Positions 1-8,277 of a DNA stretch of 64,000 nucleotides are shown in pieces (positions within the stretch are counted from its first letter, which is position 1; each line of letters starts with the position of its first letter). The notes beneath the pieces are model-generated. The model saw only the letters and a program-made list of their open reading frames with translations, made no database searches and was not told where the DNA came from. The DNA lies in NCBI RefSeq assembly GCF_000196435.1, contig NC_010161.1, positions 620,001 to 684,000 of the forward strand, in the 5' to 3' direction. The position numbers and the translations under genes were made by a program. This stretch comes from Bartonella tribocorum CIP 105476 (GTDB lineage Bacteria; Pseudomonadota; Alphaproteobacteria; Rhizobiales; Rhizobiaceae).

Positions 1-380
1 GTTTTTTTACATATGTAAGCAGCGGGTAAGAGAAGGTTAGCACTAGTGTATGACTTGCAGTACCAAAAGTTTTATTAAAAATACTAAAAATGGATGTGCA
101 AGACGAACAAATACTTGCTGAGGATCTTTTATCAACGACTGTAGCTGCTTGGGGGCATAATATTGTATAAAAAAACGTATGGCATGAAGTCCAAAAAAAC
201 AATTAAAGGCGCATTGCGCTTCTCTTTTAAGAATTGTGCATCTCCTCTTAGTTTAATGAGTGCTCATTATGCATCCTTTACGCAAGACTTGCGATGGAAA
301 GACCTTACGAAAAAAATCAATGTGTTTTGTTTAAAAGATCCAGGTTTAATAAGCCCTGCAATAGGGAAGGGTATTTCACA
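1..380. other. Left-edge stretch without a confident gene
   Basis: The forward frames close within a few dozen bases of the edge, so no forward gene runs in from outside. An open stretch in one frame, about 54-170, contains an ATG at 90 with no ribosome-binding site and ends in AEDLLSTTVAAWGHNIV before a stop. It could be the tail of a decayed gene, but I do not recognise it. A second open frame (163-393) overlaps the start of the next gene and also lacks a ribosome-binding site. Confidence 0.4.
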
Positions 381-1724
381 ATGTTTGTTGTGATGAAGCA
401 ATTGCTCTCTCTTGGCATGCCATTGGCTGTTGGGTTTATCTCGCAGATGATGATTTCCTTCACAGATGCAGCGCTTGTGGCGCATTTAGGTGTTCAAGCC
501 TTAAGTGGTACAATGTTAGCTCTGAGTCTGTTTAGTTTTGTGATGTTGTTGGGGCTAGGGATTATTACTGCGGTTGCACCAAAACTTGCGGAAAGTTTTC
601 GCAGACAAGATAGATATGCATTGAAGGCGTGGTTTGATCAAGGAATATGGCTTTCCCTTTTGATTGGAATGATGAGTGCAATCATTTTACTCAATACGAG
701 GAATATTTTGTGTCTTCTCGAACAAGATGAGACAATTGCTAAGATAGCGCAGGAATATAATAGCGGTGCTGCTATAGGGGTGGTGTTTTTTTATCTTTAT
801 GTAAATAGCCGTGGATTACTTTCAGCAATTGGTCATCCCAAGCCCTTAACTTTTGTTATGCTTGCAGCTATCCCTATGAATTTTCTTATTTCTTGGCTGC
901 TTATTTTTGGTATAGGTCCTGCAAGCGGATTAGGTGTCTTTGGTGCTGGAATTGCGAGTAGTTTGATCCGTATTTTGATTGTTATGGCAGTGGCAATCAT
1001 TCTGTCCCACAATTCTGCTTTTCATTCCTTTCACTTTCATTATTTGCGACCAAAGTTTGAGATTTCACGAATCATAAAATTGCTGCTCGTAGGATTTCCC
1101 ATTGGTATCCGTATTCTTATTTCGGAAGGTTTTCCTTCTGTCATTGCATTCATGATTACGCCTTCAGGGGTCCAAGCTTTATCAGCCCATACGATTGGAA
1201 TGCGTCTTGATATGCTTATTTCTGTGGTGGCTTTGGGTATTTCTAGCGCAGCCGCGACAATAGCAGCGTGGTATAGGGCAGATGGGAATCATATGGCTTT
1301 AAAACAGTTGCGAATGAGTGTCACAGTTTTCGATGTAGTTTATGTCTTGTTTTTATCAGGAGTTGTTTATCTCTCTTATGAATTTATCCTTACAACCATC
1401 TTTGATATTGCTGATGTCCGCGTTGTTGTTTTCTCTTGGGAGTTGTTACCATTCATCTTATTGTCTTTTGCTTTTGGCACTTTAGGAGCTATGCTCAATG
1501 GCATACTTGTGGGCTTGCTTGATACGTTTTGGCCAACAATTGTTGTCACAATAAGCTATTGGGGGGTAGGCTTATTTGGGGGAGCGCTCATGGCGTATGT
1601 TTTTGAATATGGTTTTATTGGCTACTGGCTTGGCATGGTTGGTGCCAGTTTAATCGTTTCTCTCTTTAATTATATGCGCGTGGGGTATTTAATAAAACGC
1701 AATCCTATGTTTGGGGCGGGATGA
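381..1724 (+). CDS. MATE family multidrug/cation efflux transporter
   Basis: This is a 447-aa polytopic inner-membrane protein with about twelve hydrophobic segments, the length and pattern of the MATE (NorM/DinF-type) family, which exports cationic drugs or metabolites in exchange for Na+ or H+. The N-terminal part carries the family-typical helix run around GMPLAVGFISQMMISFTDAA (residues about 10-30). The frame is open further upstream (to 294), but ATG 381 is preferred: a GGGAAGGG-type ribosome-binding site lies about 10 bases before it and the first membrane helix follows at once. ATG 393 is the alternative. It stands alone, with no linked regulator. Substrate cannot be told from sequence. 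Confidence 0.9.
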   Translation: MFVVMKQLLSLGMPLAVGFISQMMISFTDAALVAHLGVQALSGTMLALSLFSFVMLLGLGIITAVAPKLAESFRRQDRYALKAWFDQGIWLSLLIGMMSAIILLNTRNILCLLEQDETIAKIAQEYNSGAAIGVVFFYLYVNSRGLLSAIGHPKPLTFVMLAAIPMNFLISWLLIFGIGPASGLGVFGAGIASSLIRILIVMAVAIILSHNSAFHSFHFHYLRPKFEISRIIKLLLVGFPIGIRILISEGFPSVIAFMITPSGVQALSAHTIGMRLDMLISVVALGISSAAATIAAWYRADGNHMALKQLRMSVTVFDVVYVLFLSGVVYLSYEFILTTIFDIADVRVVVFSWELLPFILLSFAFGTLGAMLNGILVGLLDTFWPTIVVTISYWGVGLFGGALMAYVFEYGFIGYWLGMVGASLIVSLFNYMRVGYLIKRNPMFGAG

Positions 1725-1898
1725 GATTGAGGCGGGAATGAGTTGTTGGTGGCTATGAATGCAGGATTTTTGGCTTGTGCTGGGAGTGTTTTTGCGTGCA
1801 TAGACACATTTTGCGGAAAGTGCTGCGATTCAACATTTTAGAAGCGTTGGTCAGTATACACTGCGCTTAAGACAGCTTTATTCAAGCTTATTACGAGT

Positions 1899-2800
1899 TT
1901 AGTCATCACTTTTTTTACGCTTAGGTTTTTCCAGGGCTTTAATTTCTTTATCAAAATCAGATTCAAATAACTTATCCTGAACGATGCGGTATTTTTCGCT
2001 CTGCGCGGCTCTCTACTAAATCAAGATAAGCATTAACAATTAAGCCAAGCTGCTTAAGTTCATCTTGTGTTCGGTCGTTTTTAGCAATTGTAACATCGGT
2101 TTTTACAATTTTACCATGTGGAGAATTCTCACACGTTGCTAAGCCCATATGTTCTTTTTTGCTGTCTGCTCGCTTAAACATCAGTTGCGCTGCTGTGTGT
2201 CCGTGCACAGCAAAATGCAATTTATTCTGAACTTTTGCGAAAAACTCGCGTGTCGTTGGTGCATCTTTGTTATAATCTATACTGGTTGTATAAATATCTG
2301 TAATTTTTTGATAAAAACGCCGTTCACTAAGGCGAATTTCTCTTATTTCAGCGAGTAAATGTTCGAAATAATTTTCATTAAGGGTTTGGCCGTTTTCAAG
2401 GCGCTTTTTGTCTAAGACATAGCCTCTAATTGCAAAATCACGTAATATTTGCGTCGCCCATTGTCGAAATTGTGTTGCGTGTTTTGAGTTAACCCGATAT
2501 CCAACAGCAATAATGGCATCGAGGTTATAAAATTGAGTATTATAGCTTTTACCGTCAGAGGCAGTTATCCGGAAAATCCGGATAACTGAATTTTCATCTA
2601 ATTCTTGAGATTCAAATATATTTTTTAAATATTCACTGATTGTACGTACATCTACGCTGAATAACCCTGCCATAAGCTTTTGACTAAGCCAGATTGTCTC
2701 ATTTTCATAGCGAACTTTGATGCTGTTTTCACCAGCTTGTTGAGTGAAAATCAGAAATTCTGCAGTGCTATTGCGGCTGATTATTTTTTTAGGGGGGCAT
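1899..2800 (-). pseudogene. RhuM-family (Virulence_RhuM) gene broken by two single-base frameshifts
   Basis: The intact middle frame (2673-1972 on the minus strand) matches the RhuM family, a widespread protein of unknown biochemical function named from a Salmonella pathogenicity-island gene; landmarks are SVDVRTISEYLKNIFE, YNLDAIIAVGYRVNS and FRQWATQILRDFAIRGYVLD. The same frame stays open upstream of its first ATG and reads FLIFTQQAGENSIKVRYEN then ETIWLSQKLM, the usual N-terminal part, but has no start codon. An ATG at 2800 lies one base out of frame behind a run of six C. At the other end the frame switches after ESRAERK at a run of A (about 1990): the next frame gives YRIVQDKLFESDFDKEIK and stops at 1899. 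Deleting one C and one A gives a single 299-codon gene. Either the gene is dead or these are homopolymer sequencing errors. Confidence 0.75.
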
Positions 2801-3133
2801 CTGATACCTTCTTAAAACGCGTCTTTTGCTGCTGAATGTTACGAATTTTCTGTTGGCTGTCAAACGATATTGGCAAAAGGCTAAGGACAATGATTCACGT
2901 TCGTTTGCACTGTTTATATAAGAAGAAGATTAGCACGCGATATATTGCGTGCAGGATCATTCCCCCATCATGTTTGATATAATCAGCAGCTTATAATGGT
3001 GATAAGAACGATTTTGCTTTGATAGACGTTATATATTCTATAAAAATTAAGTTGATTAAAATTTTTTTATGACTTTCATGCATGGGATGGTACCATAATA
3101 GCGGGGCTTGATTGTGTTTTAAGTTGGTGTGTT
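2801..3133. other. Intergenic region upstream of the glutamine-synthetase-like gene
   Basis: No gene is seen. The stretch holds a 20-base inverted repeat (2933-2952, listed separately) and two TATAAT hexamers near 2970-2995 that could be -10 elements, though neither has a convincing -35 partner at normal spacing. Confidence 0.4.
2933..2952. promoter_or_regulatory. Inverted repeat, candidate operator
   Basis: GCACGC and GCGTGC flank an 8-base AT-rich centre, 181 bases before the start of the puuA-like gene and just upstream of the TATAAT hexamers. This is the size and symmetry of a dimeric repressor site. The regulator is unknown, and the function is inferred from position only. Confidence 0.3.
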
Positions 3134-4561
3134 ATGGCTGTGAAAAATGGTAAACAAATAAAAAGTAAGGATTCTAAGCCTGTTTCTGGTTTTCTTAAAA
3201 ATTTGCGTGGTGTAAGCAACTGGCAGCAAGTTTTACAATGGCTTTCTTTTCGTAATGTAGAAGATATTGAGTGTATTACACCTGATCAAGCAGGTGTACC
3301 ACGTGGCAAGATGATGCTTTCTAAAAAATTTACTTCAGAAACATCATTAGCGCTACCTTCAGCGGTTTTTATGGCAACAATTTCAGGAGATTATCCTGAA
3401 GATGGCCATGGTTTTGAATATCCCAAAACCGATGGCGATCTGCGTCTTGAGCCTGATTTGTCTACGTTAAGTATTGTACCATGGGAAGATGCTCCTACAG
3501 CGCAGGTGATTTGTGATCTTGTCTATCAAAATGGACAGGTTGTCGATTATACACCGCGAAATGTTTTGCGAAAAGTAGTCAATTTTTATACGCAAATGGG
3601 TCTAAAACCAGTTGTTTCACCAGAAATTGAGTTTTATTTAGTAGAGAAAAATCCTGATCCGGATTATCCTTTAGTTCCTCCTGTTGGTCGTTCTGGACGT
3701 TCAATTGGTGGAGGACAGGGCTATTCGATCGCCGGTGTGAATGAGTTTGATGAATTCATTGATGATATTTATCATTTTTCGGAAGCGCAAGGATTGGAGA
3801 TTGATACGCTTATTCACGAGGAAGGGGCAGGTCAGTTTGAAATCAATTTACGCCATGGCGATCCGATTGAATTGGCGGATCAAGTTTTTATGTTCAAACG
3901 CACAATTCGTGAAGCAGCTCTTAAACATAATATGTATGCAACTTTTATGGCTAAGCCCATTCAAGGGCAGCCGGGCTCTGCGATGCATATTCACCAATCA
4001 GTCGTTAATAAGAAGACAGGGATGAATATTTTCACGCAGGAAGACGGTGGAGAAAGTATTTGTTTTCGCCATTTTATTGGTGGATTACAAAGACATATGG
4101 CGGGAGGACTTGTCATGCTTGCACCTTATGTAAATTCTTACCGACGTCTTATGCCGGATGTTTCAGCACCTGTTAATTTGCGATGGGGATATGATAATCG
4201 TACCACAGCATTTCGTGTTCCTCGTTCTGCTCCTCAAGCGCGACGTGTCGAGAATAGACTTCCTTCATCAGATGCGAATCCTTATTTAGCCCTTGCAGCT
4301 TCTTTAGCCTGTGGTCTCATTGGTTTACAACAAAAAATTGAACCGGATGAGCCAACAACAAATAATGTAAATGCTGATAATATTGAGTTACCCCGTGGTC
4401 TTATTGAAGCGGTTAATTTATTTGAACAAGATACAGAAATACGTGCTATTCTAGGAGATGTGTTTGTTAGTACTTATGCTGCAATCAAACGACAAGAGTT
4501 TGAAACTTTTATGGAAGTGATTAGCCCGTGGGAGCGCGAATATCTCTTGCTTAATGTTTGA
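3134..4561 (+). CDS. Glutamine synthetase family protein, gamma-glutamylputrescine synthetase-like
   Basis: The 475-aa cytoplasmic ligase has the glutamine synthetase catalytic fold: metal/glutamate motifs EIEFYLVE (164-171) and GAGQFEINL (231-239), the ATP-site segment GSAMHIHQS (281-289), WGYDNRTTAFRVP (351-363) and NRLPSSDANPYL (374-385). It looks closer to PuuA-type enzymes, which join glutamate to putrescine or another amine, than to housekeeping GlnA: the adenylylation-site region of GlnA is not recognisable and the neighbour is an amine-oxidase-like flavoprotein. The ribosome-binding site before ATG 3134 is weak. The next gene starts 11 bases past the stop, so the two are very likely one operon. 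The amine substrate is not determined. Confidence 0.8.
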   Translation: MAVKNGKQIKSKDSKPVSGFLKNLRGVSNWQQVLQWLSFRNVEDIECITPDQAGVPRGKMMLSKKFTSETSLALPSAVFMATISGDYPEDGHGFEYPKTDGDLRLEPDLSTLSIVPWEDAPTAQVICDLVYQNGQVVDYTPRNVLRKVVNFYTQMGLKPVVSPEIEFYLVEKNPDPDYPLVPPVGRSGRSIGGGQGYSIAGVNEFDEFIDDIYHFSEAQGLEIDTLIHEEGAGQFEINLRHGDPIELADQVFMFKRTIREAALKHNMYATFMAKPIQGQPGSAMHIHQSVVNKKTGMNIFTQEDGGESICFRHFIGGLQRHMAGGLVMLAPYVNSYRRLMPDVSAPVNLRWGYDNRTTAFRVPRSAPQARRVENRLPSSDANPYLALAASLACGLIGLQQKIEPDEPTTNNVNADNIELPRGLIEAVNLFEQDTEIRAILGDVFVSTYAAIKRQEFETFMEVISPWEREYLLLNV

Positions 4562-4572
4562 GGTTTATCACG

Positions 4573-5856
4573 ATGATTGGCTCTAATCCAATTTCTCCAG
4601 GAATTTCTTGGTATGAAGATACTTTAAAAGAGCGCTCCTCTTATCCTTCTTTTTGTGAAGATAGACAGTGTGATGTGGTTATTATTGGAGGTGGGTTTAC
4701 AGGCCTTTCAGCTGCTTATCATTTAGCGAATGCTGGAGTAGACGTTGTTTTGTTTGAAGCATCACGTTTTGGTGATGGTGCTTCGGGACGCAATGGTGGT
4801 CAACTGGGAACGGGACAACGGCAATGGGTCGAAACATTAGAAAAAAAATATGGTTTTGAGCGTAGTAAAGTGCTGTTTGATTTAGCAGAAGAAGCTAAAA
4901 GAGATATTTTATCTTTATGCGCGATGCCTGATTTTCAATGCGATTTTATGGCAGGGCAGCTTTCTGTAACCCATAAAAGGCGTGAGCTTTTCTCTTATCA
5001 ACAGCATATTGAGGCAATGCAGCGTTATGGCTATCATGCGCTTACTTTTATGGATAGGGCTGAAACATCTGAGCGACTTGGATCGTCTTTTTATTGTGGT
5101 GGTATTTATGATGCGGATACCGGTCATATAAATCCCTTAAAATTGATTGTTGGATTGGCAAAAAGAGCCAAAGATGCTGGTGCTAAACTTTATGAAAAGA
5201 CACAAGTAACAACCATGAAGAGCAGGGGAGCTCATTGGAAAGTGATAACAGAAAAAGGGAGTATAACAGCAGAGCATGTTTTACTCGCAACGAATGGGTA
5301 TAAACTTGGGCTTCAGCGTTTTGTTCAGAAAAATATTGTTTCTATTCGCTCTTATATTGGAGCAACGGAACCATTACCAAAGAACAGCTCAATTCTCATG
5401 GGGGGTGAATCGGTTGATGATTCCCGTTTTATGGTTCGCTATTTTCGCAAAAGCATTGATAATCGTCTCTTATTTGGTGGTGTAGAAAGTTATAATAATA
5501 AGAATCCTGTAAATTTAGATGCACGAATAAAACGGCAAATTGCTGAAATTTATCCCCAATTATCCTCTATCAATCTCAGCCATCGTTGGGGGGCAACGGT
5601 TGCCATTACGGTTGAACGTATGCCTTATATTCGCCAACTTTTCTCAAGGATGACTTATTGTGGCGGTTATTCAGGGCATGGCGTTATGCTTGCTCCTTTT
5701 ATGGGAAAATTGTACGCAGAATGGTTGACTGGGAATCATGAACGTTTTGTCCCTTTTCAGGACTTAAAGATTTCATCTTTTCCGGGAGGAAGCGTTTTGC
5801 GTTATCCGCTTATATTTTTAGCAATGCGTTGGTTTTCTTTAATGGATCGCCTTTAA
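4573..5856 (+). CDS. FAD-dependent oxidoreductase, gamma-glutamylputrescine oxidase-like (DAO family)
   Basis: This 427-aa flavoprotein of the D-amino-acid-oxidase/GlyA-type family starts with a dinucleotide-binding motif, VVIIGGGFTGLSAAYHL (about residues 35-51), followed by the FAD-contact stretch GDGASGRNGGQLG and a C-terminal GYSGHGVMLAPFMGK. In PuuB/OrdL enzymes this chemistry oxidises gamma-glutamylputrescine to the aldehyde and H2O2, which fits the ligase encoded just upstream. The frame extends back to a TTG at 4558 inside the preceding stop region; ATG 4573 is chosen because a GAGG sits at 4560-4563. The aldehyde dehydrogenase and amidohydrolase that complete the Puu route are not in this window. 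Confidence 0.8.
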   Translation: MIGSNPISPGISWYEDTLKERSSYPSFCEDRQCDVVIIGGGFTGLSAAYHLANAGVDVVLFEASRFGDGASGRNGGQLGTGQRQWVETLEKKYGFERSKVLFDLAEEAKRDILSLCAMPDFQCDFMAGQLSVTHKRRELFSYQQHIEAMQRYGYHALTFMDRAETSERLGSSFYCGGIYDADTGHINPLKLIVGLAKRAKDAGAKLYEKTQVTTMKSRGAHWKVITEKGSITAEHVLLATNGYKLGLQRFVQKNIVSIRSYIGATEPLPKNSSILMGGESVDDSRFMVRYFRKSIDNRLLFGGVESYNNKNPVNLDARIKRQIAEIYPQLSSINLSHRWGATVAITVERMPYIRQLFSRMTYCGGYSGHGVMLAPFMGKLYAEWLTGNHERFVPFQDLKISSFPGGSVLRYPLIFLAMRWFSLMDRL

Positions 5857-5976
5857 TAGAAACATTGATTGAAATGGAGAAAATTAATGGCTTATTTAGG
5901 TTCTGTCTGTTTTAATGATGGAAGCTTTTATAAGTAATATGGGATTTCATAATCGAATAGAAAAATAAATAAGTTC

Positions 5977-7452
5977 ATGGTAAGTAAAATTATTCCAGTT
6001 TCTCCCTTTGATTGTATTGTTTTTGGTGGCAATGGTAATCTGGCCTCACGCAAACTTATGCCTGCTCTCTATCATTGTCAGTGTGTTGGGCAATTGAGTG
6101 AGCCAACGCGTATTATTGGGATTGCGCGTTCTGCATGGAACAACGAAGAGTATCAAAATTTTGTTTGTGCTTCTTTAGAAAAACATGTTCATCCAAAAGA
6201 TCTTAACCAAATTGAACTTCATCGTTTTCTTGCACGTTTAACTTATGTTTCTGTTGATATTACTTCACATCAAGGATGGCAAGATCTTGCATTGCTGCTG
6301 TCCCAAGATTCAGCGGATATTCGCGCTTTTTATTTGGCTGTTGGTTCGTCGCTTTTTGCTGATATTGCGATGAAGTTGGGGAAACGCAATTTGGTGACAC
6401 CACAAACACGAATTATCATTGAAAAACCAATTGGTTGTAATGCAAAAACAGCTGTTTTGCTTAATGATGCATTTGCAAGTGTTTTTAATGAAGAACAGAT
6501 CTTCCGCATTGATCATTATCTTGGCAAGGAAACTGTTCAAAATTTAATGGCATTGCGATTTGCGAATACATTTTATGAACCGCTATGGAATTCCAACTAT
6601 ATTGATCATGTTCAGATAACCGTTGCTGAATCTTTAGGATTGGAGGGGCGTACAGAATATTATGAGAGTACTGGTGCTCTACGCGATATGGTTCAAAACC
6701 ATATGCTGCAGCTGCTTTGTTTGGTTGCGATGGAAATACCATTTATCCACAGTGCCAATGCTGTGCGTGATGAAAAACTTAAAGTTTTGCATTCTTTAAC
6801 ACCTCTTGATGTGCATAATGTAGAGCAGAACACTGTGCGTGGGCGGTATATGGCTGGTCTATCAAATGGTGTTTCTGTAGGTTCTTATCTTGATGATCTT
6901 GGAAAAGAGGAGAGTAGGAGCGAAACATTTGCAGCATTGAAGGTTAAGATTAATAATTGGCGTTGGGCAAATACGCCTTTTTATTTACGAACGGGTAAGC
7001 GCATGTTCACGCGAATGTCTGAAATTGTTGTTGTATTTAAACCTATTCCTCATAATATTTTTAATGTAGATTCGGATGAGATTTTTTCTAATCGACTTGT
7101 TATTCGTCTCCAGCCTGATGAAGGCGTCAAACAATGGTTGATGATTAAGGATCCAGGTCCTGGCGGTATGCGATTTCGTCATATTCCTTTGGATATGAGT
7201 TTTGCCTCTGCATTTTCTCAGCGTAATCCTGATGCTTATGAACGCTTATTGATGGATGTTATTCGCGGAGATCAAACACTCTTTATGCGTCGTGACGAAG
7301 TTGAAGCAGCTTGGCGTTGGATTGATCCTATTCTTGAGGGGTGGCAAGCAATAAAGCAGCCTATTTATGAATATAGCGCGGGATCATGGGGGCCATCTGC
7401 TTCCACAGTTTTGATGGAACGTGATAGGCGTACATGGAATAATTTAGTTTAG
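5977..7452 (+). CDS. zwf: Glucose-6-phosphate 1-dehydrogenase
   Basis: The 491-aa enzyme oxidises glucose-6-phosphate to 6-phosphogluconolactone with NADP+ or NAD+, the entry to the oxidative pentose phosphate and Entner-Doudoroff routes. The coenzyme motif is FGGNGNLASRKLMPALY (about residues 16-32) and the active-site signature is RIDHYLGKE (177-185), with the catalytic His inside it; the C-terminal domain is complete and the length is typical. It is first of zwf-pgl-edd, with only 17 bases to pgl and 55 to edd, so the three are probably co-transcribed. About 120 bases separate it from the preceding oxidase gene, and the promoter was not identified. Confidence 0.97.
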   Translation: MVSKIIPVSPFDCIVFGGNGNLASRKLMPALYHCQCVGQLSEPTRIIGIARSAWNNEEYQNFVCASLEKHVHPKDLNQIELHRFLARLTYVSVDITSHQGWQDLALLLSQDSADIRAFYLAVGSSLFADIAMKLGKRNLVTPQTRIIIEKPIGCNAKTAVLLNDAFASVFNEEQIFRIDHYLGKETVQNLMALRFANTFYEPLWNSNYIDHVQITVAESLGLEGRTEYYESTGALRDMVQNHMLQLLCLVAMEIPFIHSANAVRDEKLKVLHSLTPLDVHNVEQNTVRGRYMAGLSNGVSVGSYLDDLGKEESRSETFAALKVKINNWRWANTPFYLRTGKRMFTRMSEIVVVFKPIPHNIFNVDSDEIFSNRLVIRLQPDEGVKQWLMIKDPGPGGMRFRHIPLDMSFASAFSQRNPDAYERLLMDVIRGDQTLFMRRDEVEAAWRWIDPILEGWQAIKQPIYEYSAGSWGPSASTVLMERDRRTWNNLV

Positions 7453-7469
7453 AATAATAAGCAATAAGT

Positions 7470-8222
7470 ATGCATGGAATGAATATTGATCGTTTAAATT
7501 TTGAAACCCCCACAACACTTGCTTTAGCGTTGGCTGATCGTGTTGCTGCAGAGCTTAGTGTAGCTGTTCTGGAGCGCAAGCGCGCGATTTTAGCAGTGTC
7601 TGGTGGTAAAACACCAGAATTGTTTTTTCATTATTTATCAAAAGCGGATATTGATTGGCAAAATATCATTATCACTTTGGTTGATGAACGTTTTGTCCCT
7701 ATACATGATGAACGTTCAAATGAACATACGGTACAGCGTTATTTGTTACAAAATTTTGCAACGAAAGCACGTTTTGTAGGACTTTATCATAAGGCACGCA
7801 CCGTTGAACTTGCTGCTTTTTCAGCAGCAAGTCGTGTTAATACTTTGCCCAAACCCTTTGATGTTGTTGTTTTAGGAATGGGGATTGATGGACATACGGC
7901 TTCCTTTTTTCCTGATGCTGATCGTTTAAAGCAAGCACTTGATCTTCGAACACAAGCACTTGTTTTACCACTTCATTCCAAGAATGCTGTTGAGCCAAGA
8001 CTCTCACTAACGCTGCCAGTCATAATGCAATCTCGTTGCATTATTCTCCATTTCGAAGGTTTTCAGAAACGCCATTGTTTTGAAGAAGCTTGTCAAGATG
8101 GAGCTGAAATAGAAATGCCCATTCGGGCGATTTTGCGTAATTCTCCTCATCTTGTGCAGGTTTATTGGTCGCCAGCAGAAAATGAAATAAGTGAATTAGA
8201 AGATGAGACACAAGGTGAATAG
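7470..8222 (+). CDS. pgl: 6-phosphogluconolactonase
   Basis: This 250-aa cytoplasmic hydrolase opens 6-phosphogluconolactone to 6-phosphogluconate, the step after Zwf. It belongs to the NagB/glucosamine-isomerase-like fold: LAVSGGKTPELFF (about 41-53) binds the phosphate, VDERFVP (about 71-77) and GMGIDGHTASFFP (about 137-149) are active-site segments. Length is normal. Position directly between zwf and edd supports the call. The start is not certain: ATG 7470 has no clear ribosome-binding site, and ATG 7479 three codons later is possible. Confidence 0.95.
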   Translation: MHGMNIDRLNFETPTTLALALADRVAAELSVAVLERKRAILAVSGGKTPELFFHYLSKADIDWQNIIITLVDERFVPIHDERSNEHTVQRYLLQNFATKARFVGLYHKARTVELAAFSAASRVNTLPKPFDVVVLGMGIDGHTASFFPDADRLKQALDLRTQALVLPLHSKNAVEPRLSLTLPVIMQSRCIILHFEGFQKRHCFEEACQDGAEIEMPIRAILRNSPHLVQVYWSPAENEISELEDETQGE

Positions 8223-8277
8223 AAACGCACTCTTTCTTTAATGAATGAGGGGAGTATCAATGAAGGGGGAAATAAAT

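Noticed and set aside
5887..5937. 16-codon frame with a GGAG-like site ahead of zwf, as a leader peptide
   Set aside because: It has no amino-acid bias expected of an attenuator and no hairpin after it; one short frame with a fair ribosome-binding site is not enough.
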